Assembly: GCA_963969395.1 (NCBI GenBank)
Contig: OZ017797.1
Span: 21,576,001 to 21,640,000 of the forward strand
Direction: 5' to 3'
Length of the DNA stretch: 64,000 nucleotides
Source of the DNA: Pseudoscleropodium purum
Lineage: Eukaryota > Streptophyta > Bryopsida > Hypnales > Brachytheciaceae
This document shows positions 24,801 through 38,164 of this stretch, piece after piece; the stretch's first letter is position 1; each line of letters starts with the position of its first letter. Made by a program: the position numbers and the translations under genes. A model generated the notes under the pieces. That model was not told the origin of the DNA and did no database searches. It worked only from the letters and a program-made list of their open reading frames with translations.

Positions 24801-27800
24801 GTAAACTGCTCTTAAAGTATGTGCACCTTTTATCATCACTAATTAAAATTCAAAATTTTTTGAAAAAAATATTTCTATTGGATCTTATTGGGAAATGAAA
24901 GAGGATTTCACTGAACTTTAGCATGAATTATTTTGGACACCATCCATACCTTAAGATTGGAGATGCAATAAATGGAGTAAATCTATACTTCTAATGTCTT
25001 TTAACTTCATCATTAATTGCATGACCATGATTTCAAAATAGACATCTCACTAATATAAAAAAAGAATTGGAAGACCTTGAGTTTTTTCATGTCAAAACCT
25101 CTTTGTAATTAAACATTACAATTGTTCAATATTTATGTGATATTGTTGAGTTTTTCCTTCTTCTAAGTGATTTATAATACTTCTAACAACTCTTGCATAC
25201 GTAAACAGTTCTTGAATCCGATTTTTTTTATTTTTTTATTTTTAAATCTAGCATTTACAACTTTAGTGCATCTCTATTGCATTTAATGAAAGATTTTGCT
25301 TGAATTTTACTTTTTGTTTATTTAAAATTAATACCATCAATTGAATTGCATTATAAAATCAAAATAAATGGGTATTTCTAAAAAATCTAAATTTGGACAT
25401 CAGACTTAAAAACACTTGTCAATTGTATGTATGTTTGGATATATTTTGGTTGCCTATACATTAAATCCTAATAATTTTATAACAAAAACCAATCGAAAAT
25501 GTGTAAAATACCAATTCAAAATAGTAGAAATGAGTCTAAGTAATACAAACATCAAAATTGATATTAAATTTATATTTGGATTTTAGTTTTAAAAAATTGA
25601 TTGTATAGGCCCAAAAGAAGATTGTTGGATAGGCCAAAAAATGGCTAATAGATGGCTTTTGAATAACTTATAAGACAAAAAAAATCCAAATTTTCACTTG
25701 TCTATTCTTGTAGAGAGTTCCTTGAAGTGAAGTGCAATAAATGTTATTGTAAATTCACTCATAGTGTTATAGTTGATTTTTTTTGTTGAAGATAATGTTT
25801 GATCCATGACAAAACTTATAGTGTATTTTGGACTATTATCTTCCTCTTCATCTAGGTTTTGGATGTGTAAGTAATAATTTTGAATTTGAATCCAACTAGA
25901 AAAATGAAGCTTATTAAGTCTGGTTTTTATCAAAATTTTAAAAATTCAATATTTTGTTGCAATCTAAACATTGGGCCTACAATCATGGTTTGTTGATTTT
26001 CTAATTTTTAAATTTTATTGTAACTTCTTAAATTATACAACAATATTCTACATTATACTATATATACACTTATAAAATTTTATAGTTTTTAAGCACATTT
26101 TGGATTTTATATGAATTATTTTCAGCTTTTATTCAATTACTTTTGATAATTTCAATTTTTTGAAAATCTATAATTTTATAACTTACAAAAAATAAATAAT
26201 CACATCTTTGGTAATAAAATTTAAGAATTTCATCTATATATAGTTGTAAAGTCAATGAGTTTTGAAGTTTGAAAAGTAGACATAGGCTTATCCTTTAAGG
26301 GAATATATTTAAAAAAATTCAACTTCTTGAATTATTGCAAAGGAACCAAGCAACTCAATAGTGATAATTATAAAGTGCTTGAAATAAGGGACTAAGAGCC
26401 AAAGTTTGAAGATGGTCTAATGGAGTTTTGTGCTCTTTTCCTTTTGTACTTTTCCTAACTAAGCTATCCTTTAATAATACTTGTACAAATTGAAGAGAAC
26501 TTTATGATTAATTCTAATGTCAAACTATCTTGGTGATAAAATATACAAAAAGCATTTAGTTCTAAGTGATTTGTTAGGCTTGTATCAAAAGCTAGCTTGA
26601 TATAGCACTTGGAATTAATTCAAATTTTTGAAGTTGAAACAAAATGTCACAAAAACGTCCATATCTTGAAATATACAATACTAATACATTAATGGTACTT
26701 ATTAAGAAAGTAAATTATACCTTTGTGTTCAAAGATGCTTTTAGAGCCTAATTAGTTCTATGACCTCCTATTGTATATAAAAGTAGTACCTAGCAATTTT
26801 ACACAACATGGCCCTTGCAATCACAATCAATTCTATTGACAAGATTACTACACACAAAAAAAGATCTTGTTCATAGAATAATTTAGATTTTTATATCATA
26901 GGCCTAGATTACTAGAAAATGGATTTTAAAATTGATGCCAAGAATATTTATCAAAAATACGAATTTATAATTAAAAAAATAAACCTTGCCAAATGTTCTT
27001 ATTTTAATCTCCTTTCAAAATCTAATTTCTAGAGGAAAATTTGACAAACATGGGCAAATCTTGCCCTTCAATTACAATAGCTTTACCCTTACTTGGAAGA
27101 GTCAGAGGTGTGAGCAAACATAGAAATGCTTAGAAGATATAATTTATTTGTACTTTCAATAATAACAAGAATAAAAGAAATTTTTCATTTTGCTTAAAAC
27201 ATAATAAATGCATAGCATAAGCTTCTTGGCAATCATAGACAACTTGCAGCATCTGACCTCATTGTGCATTCTATGCATGTGGAATGTAAAGCATAGTGTG
27301 TAAGGTAGTAACTACCTTTTTTGAGCTCATTATCATTGTGAAAAACTGTGGATTTTTGAGAAAAGCATACATGAAAAATTGATAAGGTTCACATGCCATT
27401 CAACCATTGATATTTTAACTTTTACAAAAAATCTGAAAGGTGTGCATGTGCACCATTGGTTGAAAAAATGAGACAAGTGTTTGTAACAACCCCCACTCCA
27501 CCCCATATTTGGATTTTTCTAACATCAATTTTGCCTACAGACAATATGGAATATCTAAAATTTGTTTGCCATATAAATTTTTTTATAATTCATTTGGATA
27601 TGTATGTATCCCATATGTATTTCACATGCCATTCATATTCTATATCATATTGCCTATTCTAAAGTGCCGATAGCCAAGATTGTTTTTCATGATGGAAATT
27701 AATGGCAATGGTTTACTTTTATAATTAGAGATCAACAACATTGAAAGGGGGGAATTTTTTTGAAATGAGATCAATGGCTTCCAACTTTTTCAAAAAGGGG

Positions 27801-28390
27801 GGAAAATTGAAATGAGAACAATTTTTTTTTTTGTCTTTTTTACCTTTTTTTTACCTTTTTTTACCTTTTTTACTTCATTGTCATCATAACAAATTGTTAA
27901 TGGATATTTCATTTGCCGAAAATTGAATAGGGTGTTATATATGTCAATCATCACATCACATATCTTTACATTCTGTGTTTGCATTCATCACTTTTAGCAA
28001 TTTTTGCCTCCTTCAATTCTTCAACATCAACCATGGCTTACCTTAATTGCCAAATATATGATTTTGAGCTTATAATTGTTGAAACTTATTGTCAAATACA
28101 TGATCAATTGATCAACATCTGATATTGTTCTACTAGCTTGAATTATAGCAAATAGAAATATATTTTAAAGTTTTGAAAGTGCTTTCCCATTTTAATTTAG
28201 TTAACCTTTAAATATCTGTGTGTATAGAAACAGGTAAATACTCACAAAATTGCCAAAAATCAACACTCTCAAAAAATAAGTCATTAATTACATTTAATTC
28301 ATTTGTTAGAATTTCTAATTTTAAAATCTTATTTTTGACTATTATTAGAGGTGCATATAAAATGTTAGGGGTCAAAGAGTAATGTTTGTA
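24801..28390. other. AT-rich intergenic DNA, no gene seen
   Basis: Reading frames here are short and lack recognisable protein features. No intact terminal repeats, tRNA or rRNA genes were recognised. Poly-purine/pyrimidine patches (for example, 27820-27880, T- and ACC-rich) are low complexity. Confidence 0.5.
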
Positions 28391-28439
28391 TGAAAAGAAA
28401 AGTGTTCAAAGTAGAGCAAAATGTCATTTTTGAAACTAC

Positions 28440-29620
28440 TAGAGCTTAAGACAATGTATTTTTTTCAAGCTTTCAAACCCCAAAACTCAAATTTTCATTG
28501 AAAAAAATTAAGGGACTTCAAGTTTGGATAGTGCCTCAAATTAGAAAGAAGTTTGAAAATTTTTAAAGCAAAAAGATGTTATGTTCTCCCTATCCAAATT
28601 GACATTTAAAACAAAGAAAACTAATATGGAATAATATTTTTTTTTCATCCATTGAATCTTTCTAAAATTTAGATTTCTTGAAAATTATTTTTTCCTAGTT
28701 TAAAAAAAAATTGAAGAAAAAAAATCCAAATTTAAATCATTCTTTCTAAATGCTTTACTTTTTTTAAAACCATTCAAATTTGAAAGGAATTTTAAAGATT
28801 AATGAAAAAAAGAGTAAATTCCTAAATTATGCTTAATTGATGAAGTTCCATAGACTAGAATACTATATATCTTTTTTCCAAGAAAATTAACAATGACGTT
28901 TTTTTGTCTTGTTACTTCTCCATATTGTAGGGGAGTTGATTCAATAACTTTCACCCAATGTTGAAAAGCCTTCAATGAAAAAAAAGTAGACCAATAAAAA
29001 ATTCCTTAATCCCTAAATTTCTAAGCCTTTTTCTGAGATTCATGGGATTTGCTCAAAATTTTGATAAAACACTCCAATTCTGATAAGTATTGTCAATTTG
29101 AGAAAATTGTAACTGTACATATTCAATCTAGACATAATATAGGTCACATAAGAAAAGAAAAGAAAGTACAACAATATCACTTACAAATTGAAAGATTATA
29201 ATATTTAATCAAGAAAATGTTAAAAGTGTAAAAATGATTTGAATTTTTTCAACTTTCTTTGGATATGTCTAATCTAAAATTGAGGTCACCAAAAAATTCA
29301 AGCTTAAAGAGCATAATAAGATAAATATAATTAATATATTGCTTCTTCAATCTACTCTATAAGTTTTTTAAACACATTCCCAATGTGTATTTTTGTAAAG
29401 ATCTAGCATATTTGATGCTCATCTCTAAGAGCCTCTAAGACTAAAAAAATTTAAGATTTGCAAAGGACACCTTTGCACAAAATCTTCACTATGGAAAAAC
29501 CATACACAATTATTTTCAAAATTGAATTTTTGAAGTTTGAAATAAAAATTTTAAAATATTTGACTTAAAAAGTTACTAAAAAAAATACTTTTGTAAGATT
29601 TAATTTAATTTCAAAGTTTA
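28440..29620. repeat. Dispersed repeat, left block (matches 46850-47500)
   Basis: Same-orientation similarity to 46850-47500. Shared blocks include GAAAGATT(A/G)TAATATTT(A/G)ATCA (29190 and 47090), GGTCACCAAAAAA (29283 and 47168) and AAGATTTGCAA.GGACACC followed by GCACAAAATCTT (29450-29490 and 47325-47365). The order and spacing of the blocks are kept. No coding capacity was recognised. Confidence 0.7.
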
Positions 29621-30940
29621 TTCTATAGTAAGACATATAGCCTTGGACATGAAGGTGTTAAGAATAGATGAAATCAAAGAATAAATCTTTCAAAAATCAA
29701 ACATGTGTCAAGATTATCATGTAAAGGACCAAATGGTGCCCACTATTTTTTTGCAACATAGTAATTTTGGGTAGCTCACTTTGAACAAATTTTTTATTTT
29801 TCTTGCTGAAATCTTCACTCAGCATGTTCTTGAGTAGATTTAAGTCCCAACAATTCAAAAAACAATTTGACTACACATTTAAAAAATTCTTGTATGATAT
29901 GTAATTTTCAATGAAGTACAAACAACATCAATAGTATAGGAAATTTCTTTCCAAAATCACTTTTTTTAAGAAATACAAAATTCAAATTGGTTTTCTAAAT
30001 TCATATATACAAAAAAAAGCTTTAAATTATTCTATTTTGATTAATGGGATGAAAGTTATGAGGTATTTTAGTATGCATGTAGTTATGGAATCTCTATTCT
30101 AAGATCAACTTTGAAGTCTTTTATTTAACTCAATTTTCAATATTTTTGAAAAAAATAAATTTTTTTGGTGTAGATTGTTTATAAAAACATTATCACCAAT
30201 GGAATTGGAATTTTTCAATTCTATAACTAAATTCTTAATAATTTTGTATTTCGAATCATTTTCTACCTTTTTTTACAAGCTATTTTTTTTCTATATGTTC
30301 TACAATTCCAAATGATCTAGATTATTTCAAGCATTTAGCCAACTTACCTTGAAGAATGAATATAAAGAAGTACCACCATTTTGGACATTTTTTTATACAA
30401 ATGTGACCTTGTGAAGTGCAATTGCCCGATTGTTTGTAGGGCCCCAAAAAGGATTTTTGTCAATTCATATACTAATATTTTGCAATATATATGATGGAAA
30501 ATTTTGAATTTTTTTCTACACCTTTTGAAACTAGCATACTAGAAGATCCTACAATTATATGTGTTAAAAAAAAAAATTTCTTCTAAATTTTGGTGCTTGT
30601 ATTTGAAATGGCAATTTTTAAGCATTCTTGGTGAAAACATAGTCAAAAACCTTTAGAGGTTAAAAAAGAACCATCTTGTAGATCATAAGCAATCAAAAAT
30701 ATTCATAGAATATTAGAGGCTTGTTGTCAAAGAAAAGTAATTACTCACAAAATATGTGACTAAGTAATTTGAGCCTAAGCAATTTCAATCCCATTATCAA
30801 GACATTCAAATGAATCAAGAATGGTACAAGATATTTCATTGTACCAACATATATAGAGGCTTCAACATCTACACATCCATTGATAATTTTAACCAAAATT
30901 ATTAAATCATTATAATTAAATAATAATACAACTCAAAATA
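29621..30940. other. AT-rich DNA, no gene seen
   Basis: Continues from the dispersed repeat. Weak resemblance to 47500-47700 may extend about 250 bp. Nothing else was recognised. Confidence 0.4.
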
Positions 30941-30942
30941 GG

Positions 30943-31071
30943 TCCTACCACTAAGGTTGAGTTATAATACTACCGAGGCTTAATTTATGCTACTAACAAG
31001 GCTTAAATTATGCTCCAATTAAGGCTCAACTAATCCTACTACCAAGCTTGATGTATGCAAGCTTATATAAA
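30943..31071 (+). promoter_or_regulatory. Candidate promoter: five short direct repeats before a TATA box
   Basis: Five imperfect units of 22-25 bp (starting about 30943, 30968, 30990, 31013 and 31036) share a CTAC(T/C)A(C/A)..AGGCTTAA-type core. They are followed at 31064-31071 by TATATAAA. The next ATG is at 31152 and opens an 11-codon frame. The SKP1-like start is 950 bp further on, so if this promoter serves that gene, a spliced leader is needed. Confidence 0.4.
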
Positions 31072-32022
31072 GGTTGATGCTTCTATGCTTTACACACAAT
31101 TTTCATTGAGCTCAAATTTTCTTTGGTAGCAAAATTGTAGCTTTTCACAAAATGTCAAGTGTAGAAATTATGGATTATGAGACCTAATGCATTGCTTTTA
31201 GTGCCACCTCTATTGCTTTTGGACGTTTTATTACTAACACCATTTGTTTTGAAAAGACATCCATCCTTCCAATGTTTGGAGAGACTTATGCACCATATCC
31301 AAAGAGTGACTTGAGCAATTGAAGTTTTTGTAAGAGGCAATTTCAATCCAAGGCAAATTATGAAGGTGAGTTGACAACGTGCTTGCAATTTAGTAGTGTA
31401 GAACCATTAAGTTTATCTCATCCTCTTATAACTTGAAAAACTACATTGTATTGCTTCAATCATAAAAATGAGTTCACCACATGAGTTTTATAGATGATAA
31501 CGTACATATTCTTTACTTGATTGGACATGGATAATTCAAGGCTTGAAAAACATGTTTGAAATATGAAATTACTTTAAAGTTGCAAGTGAATACAAAAAAA
31601 GTTAATTTTGTTTTTAGGAATGGTTACAAATACATATAAAAATTCTGCTTTGTTTTTTTATATCTAATATGTATAGATACAACTTTTACACCAATCTTGT
31701 TCCATTGGTTCATCTATCTTAAACTGATTTTGTAGAGAAACTATATTAGTTTCAAAAACAAATCAAGGCAATTTTACATTACAAATTTGTATCTAACTAG
31801 AAGTTTTCCAACATTGATTCTAAAAAACAAAAATGCCATTTCCTATGTAATGCATGAAATTTATTTATTGATAGTATAAATGGATTTTATTGATTTATTT
31901 CGGTCAAAACATAATAATTAACTTCTTTTCTATATCTTTTTGTGTACTAACAATAATTAGTGTGTACAACTTATAAAAAATACTTGTATATCATGTAGAT
32001 ACCTTCAAAAGGATTTCTCAAT

Positions 32023-32910
32023 ATGGAAGAGATCATCAAGGATGAGGGATTTGTCAACACAGCACAAAAACAAACCATACAACTAAGAGGCAATGATGGA
32101 GAAATATTTGAAGTTGAAGAAGCTGTTATGCTCCAATCTCAAATATTGAAGGATTTCATAGCAATAGACACACTAAAAACAAATGACAACTTCCATGCTC
32201 TATATAGGGCTCTTATTCCGTTGCCACAAGTTGCAAGTAAAACCTTAGTTAAGGTGGTTGAATATTGCAAATACCACTTTGATAGTGCACAAACAACTCC
32301 AAGAAAGCAAGTGATCTCAGAGGAAGGGATTAAGGCATGGGATGCAAATTTTGTGACAGTGAATTTGGAGATTTTGTACAACCTATTGTTGGTATGAAAC
32401 TTTTGATGTTGTTTTGATTGTACATTTTGAAAATTTGAGTTTGAAAAAGCAAGCATAGGATTGCTTAGGATGAATTCTAGATTAATTCGTTTAATCATTT
32501 ATTTATTGAGTGTGTTTAAAAGTTGTGTATACAATAAATGGTATTTCCATTGATTTCATTGAAACTAAAAACTCCATTGAAATTTGCACAATCTTGAATT
32601 TTGCTTTAAAAATCATATCTAATTTGTGAAAGCCTTCACCAAACTTTTGACACAATACCACTCACCTATTTGGTCTTGGTTTACTAGTTTCTCACTAAAA
32701 TTTGTACAATGTGATTAGGCAACCAACTTCTTGGATATCACCAACTTGCTTGCTCTAACCTCAAAAAGTGTTTATAATCTCAAAGCAAATGGAAGAACAC
32801 CAATGGAGGTTTGCAAGACTTTTTATATGCAGGAAGAGTTGATTATAATGGTGTCCAAACAAATTGAAAGTGGAGAAGATGCTTGGGCCTTTGACAATTT
32901 TGATGAGTAG
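32023..32910 (+). CDS. SKP1-like protein, two exons
   Basis: Adaptor subunit of SCF ubiquitin ligases, linking cullin-1 to F-box proteins. Exon 1 is 32023-32391 and exon 2 is 32719-32910 (TTG|GTATGA...TTAG|GCA, phase 0), giving 186 aa. The intron falls just before the ATNFLDI block, at the LILAANYL position where SKP1 genes often carry an intron. Visible features are the POZ-fold start IQLRGNDGEIFEVEEAVMLQS (about 20-40, key residues GEIFEVEE), LPQVASKTLVKVVEYCKYH, KAWDANF, and a SKP1 dimerisation region with NLKANGRTPMEV (about 145-156). The usual RRENQWAFE end is diverged to a WAFDNFDE ending. The N-terminus is longer than usual and an insert of about 15 residues precedes the LIPLP motif. 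It is AT-rich like the surrounding repeats and isolated from other genes. It could be a young or fading paralogue. Confidence 0.85.
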
Positions 32911-35900
32911 ACTTAAGCTACATGCGTGTAAGAAGAGCAAACTTGCATATCTCAAATAGTAGCAAAGGAAAGAATTTTTGCTTGTTAGTCTTTTTTCATG
33001 GAGAAGTTATGTAGATCTATATGCCTTCTATAGCTTTTCATTTGATAATATTTCAATTTTATTGAATAACAAACATTGCATAAATCTTTCAACTTGTTTG
33101 CAAGATTTGAATTTTCTTTTGTTTTTATGTATCGAAAACAAAAATTTCTCAAGGCAAAATATTTTCAGTGTCAGTTGAAGGAGTTTATTTGTGTAGTACT
33201 CGAAGCTTATATTTATAGAAGTGTTGGGTGTAGGTTGAATTTGGGAGATATTAGAAAAGATAATGATATTCATTTTGAAAGTGGATCGTTGAACTTGAGG
33301 TTTCTAGTTCAAGAATATTCTTGAATAAAGTAACAAATGTACCAATAAAATTAGATATACCTTGTAGACATCAATGCATTATTATGAACCATAGATTTTA
33401 GAAATGTATATGAGAATTGTATGTCCAATGGTACCAATATTAGTCAAGATTGCCCAATTACTAAGCATTTGATGAATATTTCTAATTCATGCATATTGGC
33501 ACTCAAAGTAGTACATGAACAAACTACAAAATTTTGGTTGTTGTATAAATATACTTCAAGAATCTAACACAACACTGCAAAAGAAATGATCTTTATAATC
33601 TTGTAATTTTAGAACCTAAAGCATTACAAAAATTAATTTTACTTATTGTAAATCTTCCACTTCAATTGGAATTCAAGAAATTGTAGTAATTTTACTCAGA
33701 ACCACTATTGTAGCTACCTTCAAACTACAAGTTCTTAAACTACATTAATGATGTTCTTACAATATTTTGAATCGCACTCATGGGAATGGTATGAGGTCAC
33801 ATTTAAGAAAATTGAAACTTCCAAGGATTGTTAACACCTTGGTACACTACGCTTAGATCGAATTCATTAAAAATGATTCAAAGAACAATTGATTATGTAA
33901 TGAAGTTTTTAGAAATTTTAACAGAGCATAATTGAATCATGAAGAAAATATTAATGAAAATAATGTGAATTCTCAAAAAAAACTATGAAAAATAAAAAAA
34001 ATAATATACATATGAAGGGGGTTGCTATGTAAATGTAAAAAATCCATAGAATACATAAACTTACGAAGCTTAGTCCTTTTCCCTCTCTTTGAAGAGAGAC
34101 CATGTTCATCAAAAGGGATTGAAACTTAACCGATCGTTTTGTTAACTCACTAAGGTGTAAGAATTCAATTGCTAAAAGTCACAAAAGATTTGGTAAAGTT
34201 GTGAATACTGGTATAAATGTCAAAGGTCATGAAATATTCCACATTTTATGAAATAAAATATCGAAATTATTAAATCTAGTTAATGAAAGATAATTCAGTC
34301 CAAAAAGAAATGATTTTATATAGGATGTGATGAATCTAACCCCAATGTATAGTACTTCAATTGAATGTTACTACAACGCTTCTATCAAAGGTAGTATAAT
34401 AAATTTGAAACTAGCTTTGTTTGGTGGTGTAATATTAATATTTAGAAACATGATGATACTTGGGTTATAGTGATCCCCACACTCAACATTGGTTTATACT
34501 TAAACCCTTTAATGCCAATGCAAATACAATGTGGTCATTGTCATTGTGTGGATGGAAATCAATTTATAATTTTGTACATGCATTCCACTATAGTATTTGA
34601 ATAATAATATGGATTTATAAATCTCTCAAAATATAGAAGCACATAAGATTGTATAGAGATGTTTGTCTTGTATATGTATGTTGTAGCTATGAAAAAAATT
34701 GGTTATGGTCAATTTTGAAGAGATGAAGAGAATAAAGAGAAGTTACATATTTGAATATCATTAAAAAAAAGGTGATTGCATAATGAAATTGTACTTTAAA
34801 TGTCAGTAACCATACAACTTTTAGGACAATGTTGCATTTCAAATCCATAATAATGTTGTTTTTTGAATTATGTATATATGATGTTATTCTAGATTCTATG
34901 TCTTTGTTTTATCATACCTTGATCTTGATCTAAGCCACTAATTTGTAAATGAGCGGTCCTTGTATAGTCTTCTACAACCCAACTTGTATTTATGACAATC
35001 ATAAATTCCAAGAATCAATGAAAATTTTGTAGGATAGTGGGAGAAATATATCTTATATCATTTTAATTTATTGAGTGAATGCATTAATAAAACGGTTCAC
35101 TTCTACTTCTGAAACCTTTATCTCACATCTTTTGTATATTAAATCCAAGCATCTCTAAATTTTTTTAATTTTCTACCTTGAAATACACTTATATACCAAC
35201 AATTTTGATTTTAAGAATCCATTTTTTGATAATATATATTCTATAGTACATGATTTTTTGAAATGTGTACAACTCTTTGCAATTAAATTATTAGAATATT
35301 TCAATCACTTAGATGTTTTATTCCTCTAATCAAATATTAATTTTTTAATTGTGAAATTATGAAATTTCAAAAAATAAAAAAGAATTTCATATTTCAAGTC
35401 TTAAATTTTTGAATTTTAAAATATGTCATAATTTCAAATACTAATATAAATAGTTGTTGCTTTTAAAGGCAAAGATGGTTATGATGCTAGTATATGCATG
35501 AAAATGCAAGCATATGAACCTTGAACATATGTACAAGCATTGAAGGTGTGTATAATATAAAAATACTATAATTGCTAAAGGTTTTTATAATATAGACATC
35601 TATAACATAAATGTAGAGTATTTGACAGAGGCTCATAAGTTCACGTTCCTAGGTTCACATAATGGCAACCCTCTTTTTGAAGGCAAAGTTTTGGTGATTG
35701 TTTTCTATATTTTTTTATTCATGACACCTTCAAGACATTGAATTATTTATAGTTTTTTATTTTATAGATTTTTCTATAAAATAACATGCATACTAATTTT
35801 TCATATATATTTTCATCAATCAATTATTATGTAAAATAATATAGCATTGTTGATTTTTCAAAAAAGGAATTTTGAATTGTAAAAGTTGAAATTTTGTGTG

Positions 35901-38160
35901 TTGATCAAGATCACATCACAAAACAAATATAAAGTAGCTACAACTAATTGTGTCCGAATAAGTAATTGAATATTGTTCCTATTAATATTTTTGTTTGTAT
36001 GGAATTCAAATGCATATTCAACACCCTTGTCTTATGCATTTTTTGGACACTACATGAATAAACTATGAATTTTGAGGACAATGAAAAGAAGTGTATTTAT
36101 CAAAAATAATTTTATTCATTCATGAATAGTGGCAATACATTTTTTGTCAAGATTTTGTAGTATTCAATTTTAGAAAGTAGCCACAATTAAGTGTACAAAT
36201 GAATGGCTCTCAAAATATTTCATATACCTCCTAAATTTGCCATAGCTATTTGATGAATTAGAGATTTTCAACAAAATTGTGGTAAAAAAAACAAATTTGA
36301 AGAAAATTAAATTAAAAAATTAAAAAAATATTAAGAATTTATCCAAATTTATTAGTAAGAACAAAATTTTAATTCGATTATATTTTTTTTCAAGATTCTT
36401 TAGCAAGTGGACGACAATTCTTTAGAGAATCTTTTGGTAACAATTTAACAAATTATGAAATTTTACTGAGTGAAATATTTTTAACTAAAACATAACTATA
36501 AATGCATGTAATTTTTATAATTCATTCCAAAAATCACCTAAAAGAGTTGTCATTCCACTTGCTAAAGAATCTTGAAAAAATTTACTTGTTTTAAAAGTTT
36601 TTTTCACTAATAAATTTAATCAAATTCTTAAAATAAATAGTAAATAATAAAAAATCATTTAGAAAATCATTTCATACAAGTGTGTTATTTGCATTTCAAC
36701 ATGTCCAAATTTATTGAAAATGAAGAAATTTCTTAATTATTTATGTACTGCAATTATTGAAGTGTGTAGTGATGAACAAGGTAGAGTATGGATTTGAAAT
36801 TTTTTCATTCAAGAAACCATACCCAAATCATTAGTGGATAAAGTCTAGGAGTAAATGTATAAAAAGTTGAAGAAAAAATTAGTTGTGATTTGAAAGAAAA
36901 TTAATTTTAAAGTTAACCATATCTAGAACTCAATTTTGTGCATCATAATTTGGAATTATTTAATATTTTTTCAATTTAGCTTTGCTTGTTTGAAGAGATA
37001 AAGAGCCCCTTTGCTTTCAAAGAATTCTCAAATATTTTCTTGATTGACTCTAAGTATCTTGACTTTTCGTTTTGAAAGTCCATATGATTTTTTTACTTTC
37101 AATGGTGTTATGCTCATATTGGCTCTCATTTAAAATTTTGATTTTTGCATGCATCTTGTTTTATGAAATATTCAACTAACACAATGATGATTGGAAGGAT
37201 CTATCTTCCAAACACATACAAATTTTAATTCAAGAAGTGAGGGATTCTACAATAGAACCTACATTGAGCAATACTATAACCTCTAGCTACCTACATGAAG
37301 ATGTAGAGATTCCACCTCACCCTAAAAGATTTAGACATTAATCTTTCATTACAAATAGTCTAAAGATAGTCTACATTGTTGCACCTATATAGTTATTTTC
37401 AATGTTTTAAAAATAAATACTATTTATTTTTAAAACACATATTTACAATAGATTAAACTTTCTTCAATATATGATTTTGTAGATGACTCTCAAGGGCCCA
37501 CATCTCTTGTTTTGAACACCCAAAAATCAAAATGTTCATATATCCATTTTTTGCTAATTTTGGTTCCCTTAATTCTATAATAGTTTGATGTAGTCAATAG
37601 TAGCACATAACACTAGAAAGGGGGCCCATTGTGATTTAAAATTTTTTTTAATGATTTAAAAAAAAATGAAGGGACTTTAAATTCTTTTTTAAAAAATCTT
37701 TTAATTCCTTTTCAAGATTTGTATTACATTGCTCTGCATAGTACTCTAGTAATCATAGCAATGACAGTCCTATGGCCAAAAACATTAAGTATTATTGCAA
37801 TGGCCTAGAAGCATAGTCCTAGTTATATTGAGCTCTTCCAATTACTTTCATTGTGACATCAATGTTATCACTTGATTTGCATTTCTATAGATGGTTGTTT
37901 AACCTCCTAAAGTCCTAAGACGATTTTTCTATAAAAAAACAAATTAATGTTGAAAGTTCTATTGTATTCATCTAAGAAAACAAAGAAAATATTTTTTTAG
38001 AATCTAACCATAGGATCTTGTACTTTACTTGTCTTAGATCATATGGTAAGAATTTCATGAAGTTTGACAATATAGATTGGTCAGATATTAGCATTCAAAG
38101 TTGGAAAGAATTTTTTTTGGAACATTGGCCTATAATTTTAGATGACTTTGACTGCCATTT
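32911..38160. other. AT-rich intergenic DNA, no gene seen
   Basis: The first few hundred bases are probably the 3' UTR and flank of the SKP1-like gene. Beyond that, no reading frame, RNA gene or ordered repeat was recognised. A pair of inverted similar stretches near 36370-36430 and 36530-36600 ('CAAGATTCTTTAGCAAGTGG' and its complement) suggests another small foldback repeat. Confidence 0.45.
36370..36610. repeat. Small imperfect foldback repeat
   Basis: CAAGATTCTTTAGCAAGTGG at about 36393-36412 reappears in reverse complement as CCACTTGCTAAAGAATCTTG at about 36556-36575, an exact 20-bp match. Neighbouring AAAATTTTA-type sequence extends the symmetry weakly. The interval is AT-rich with no coding capacity. 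Confidence 0.75.
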
Positions 38161-38164
38161 GTAG

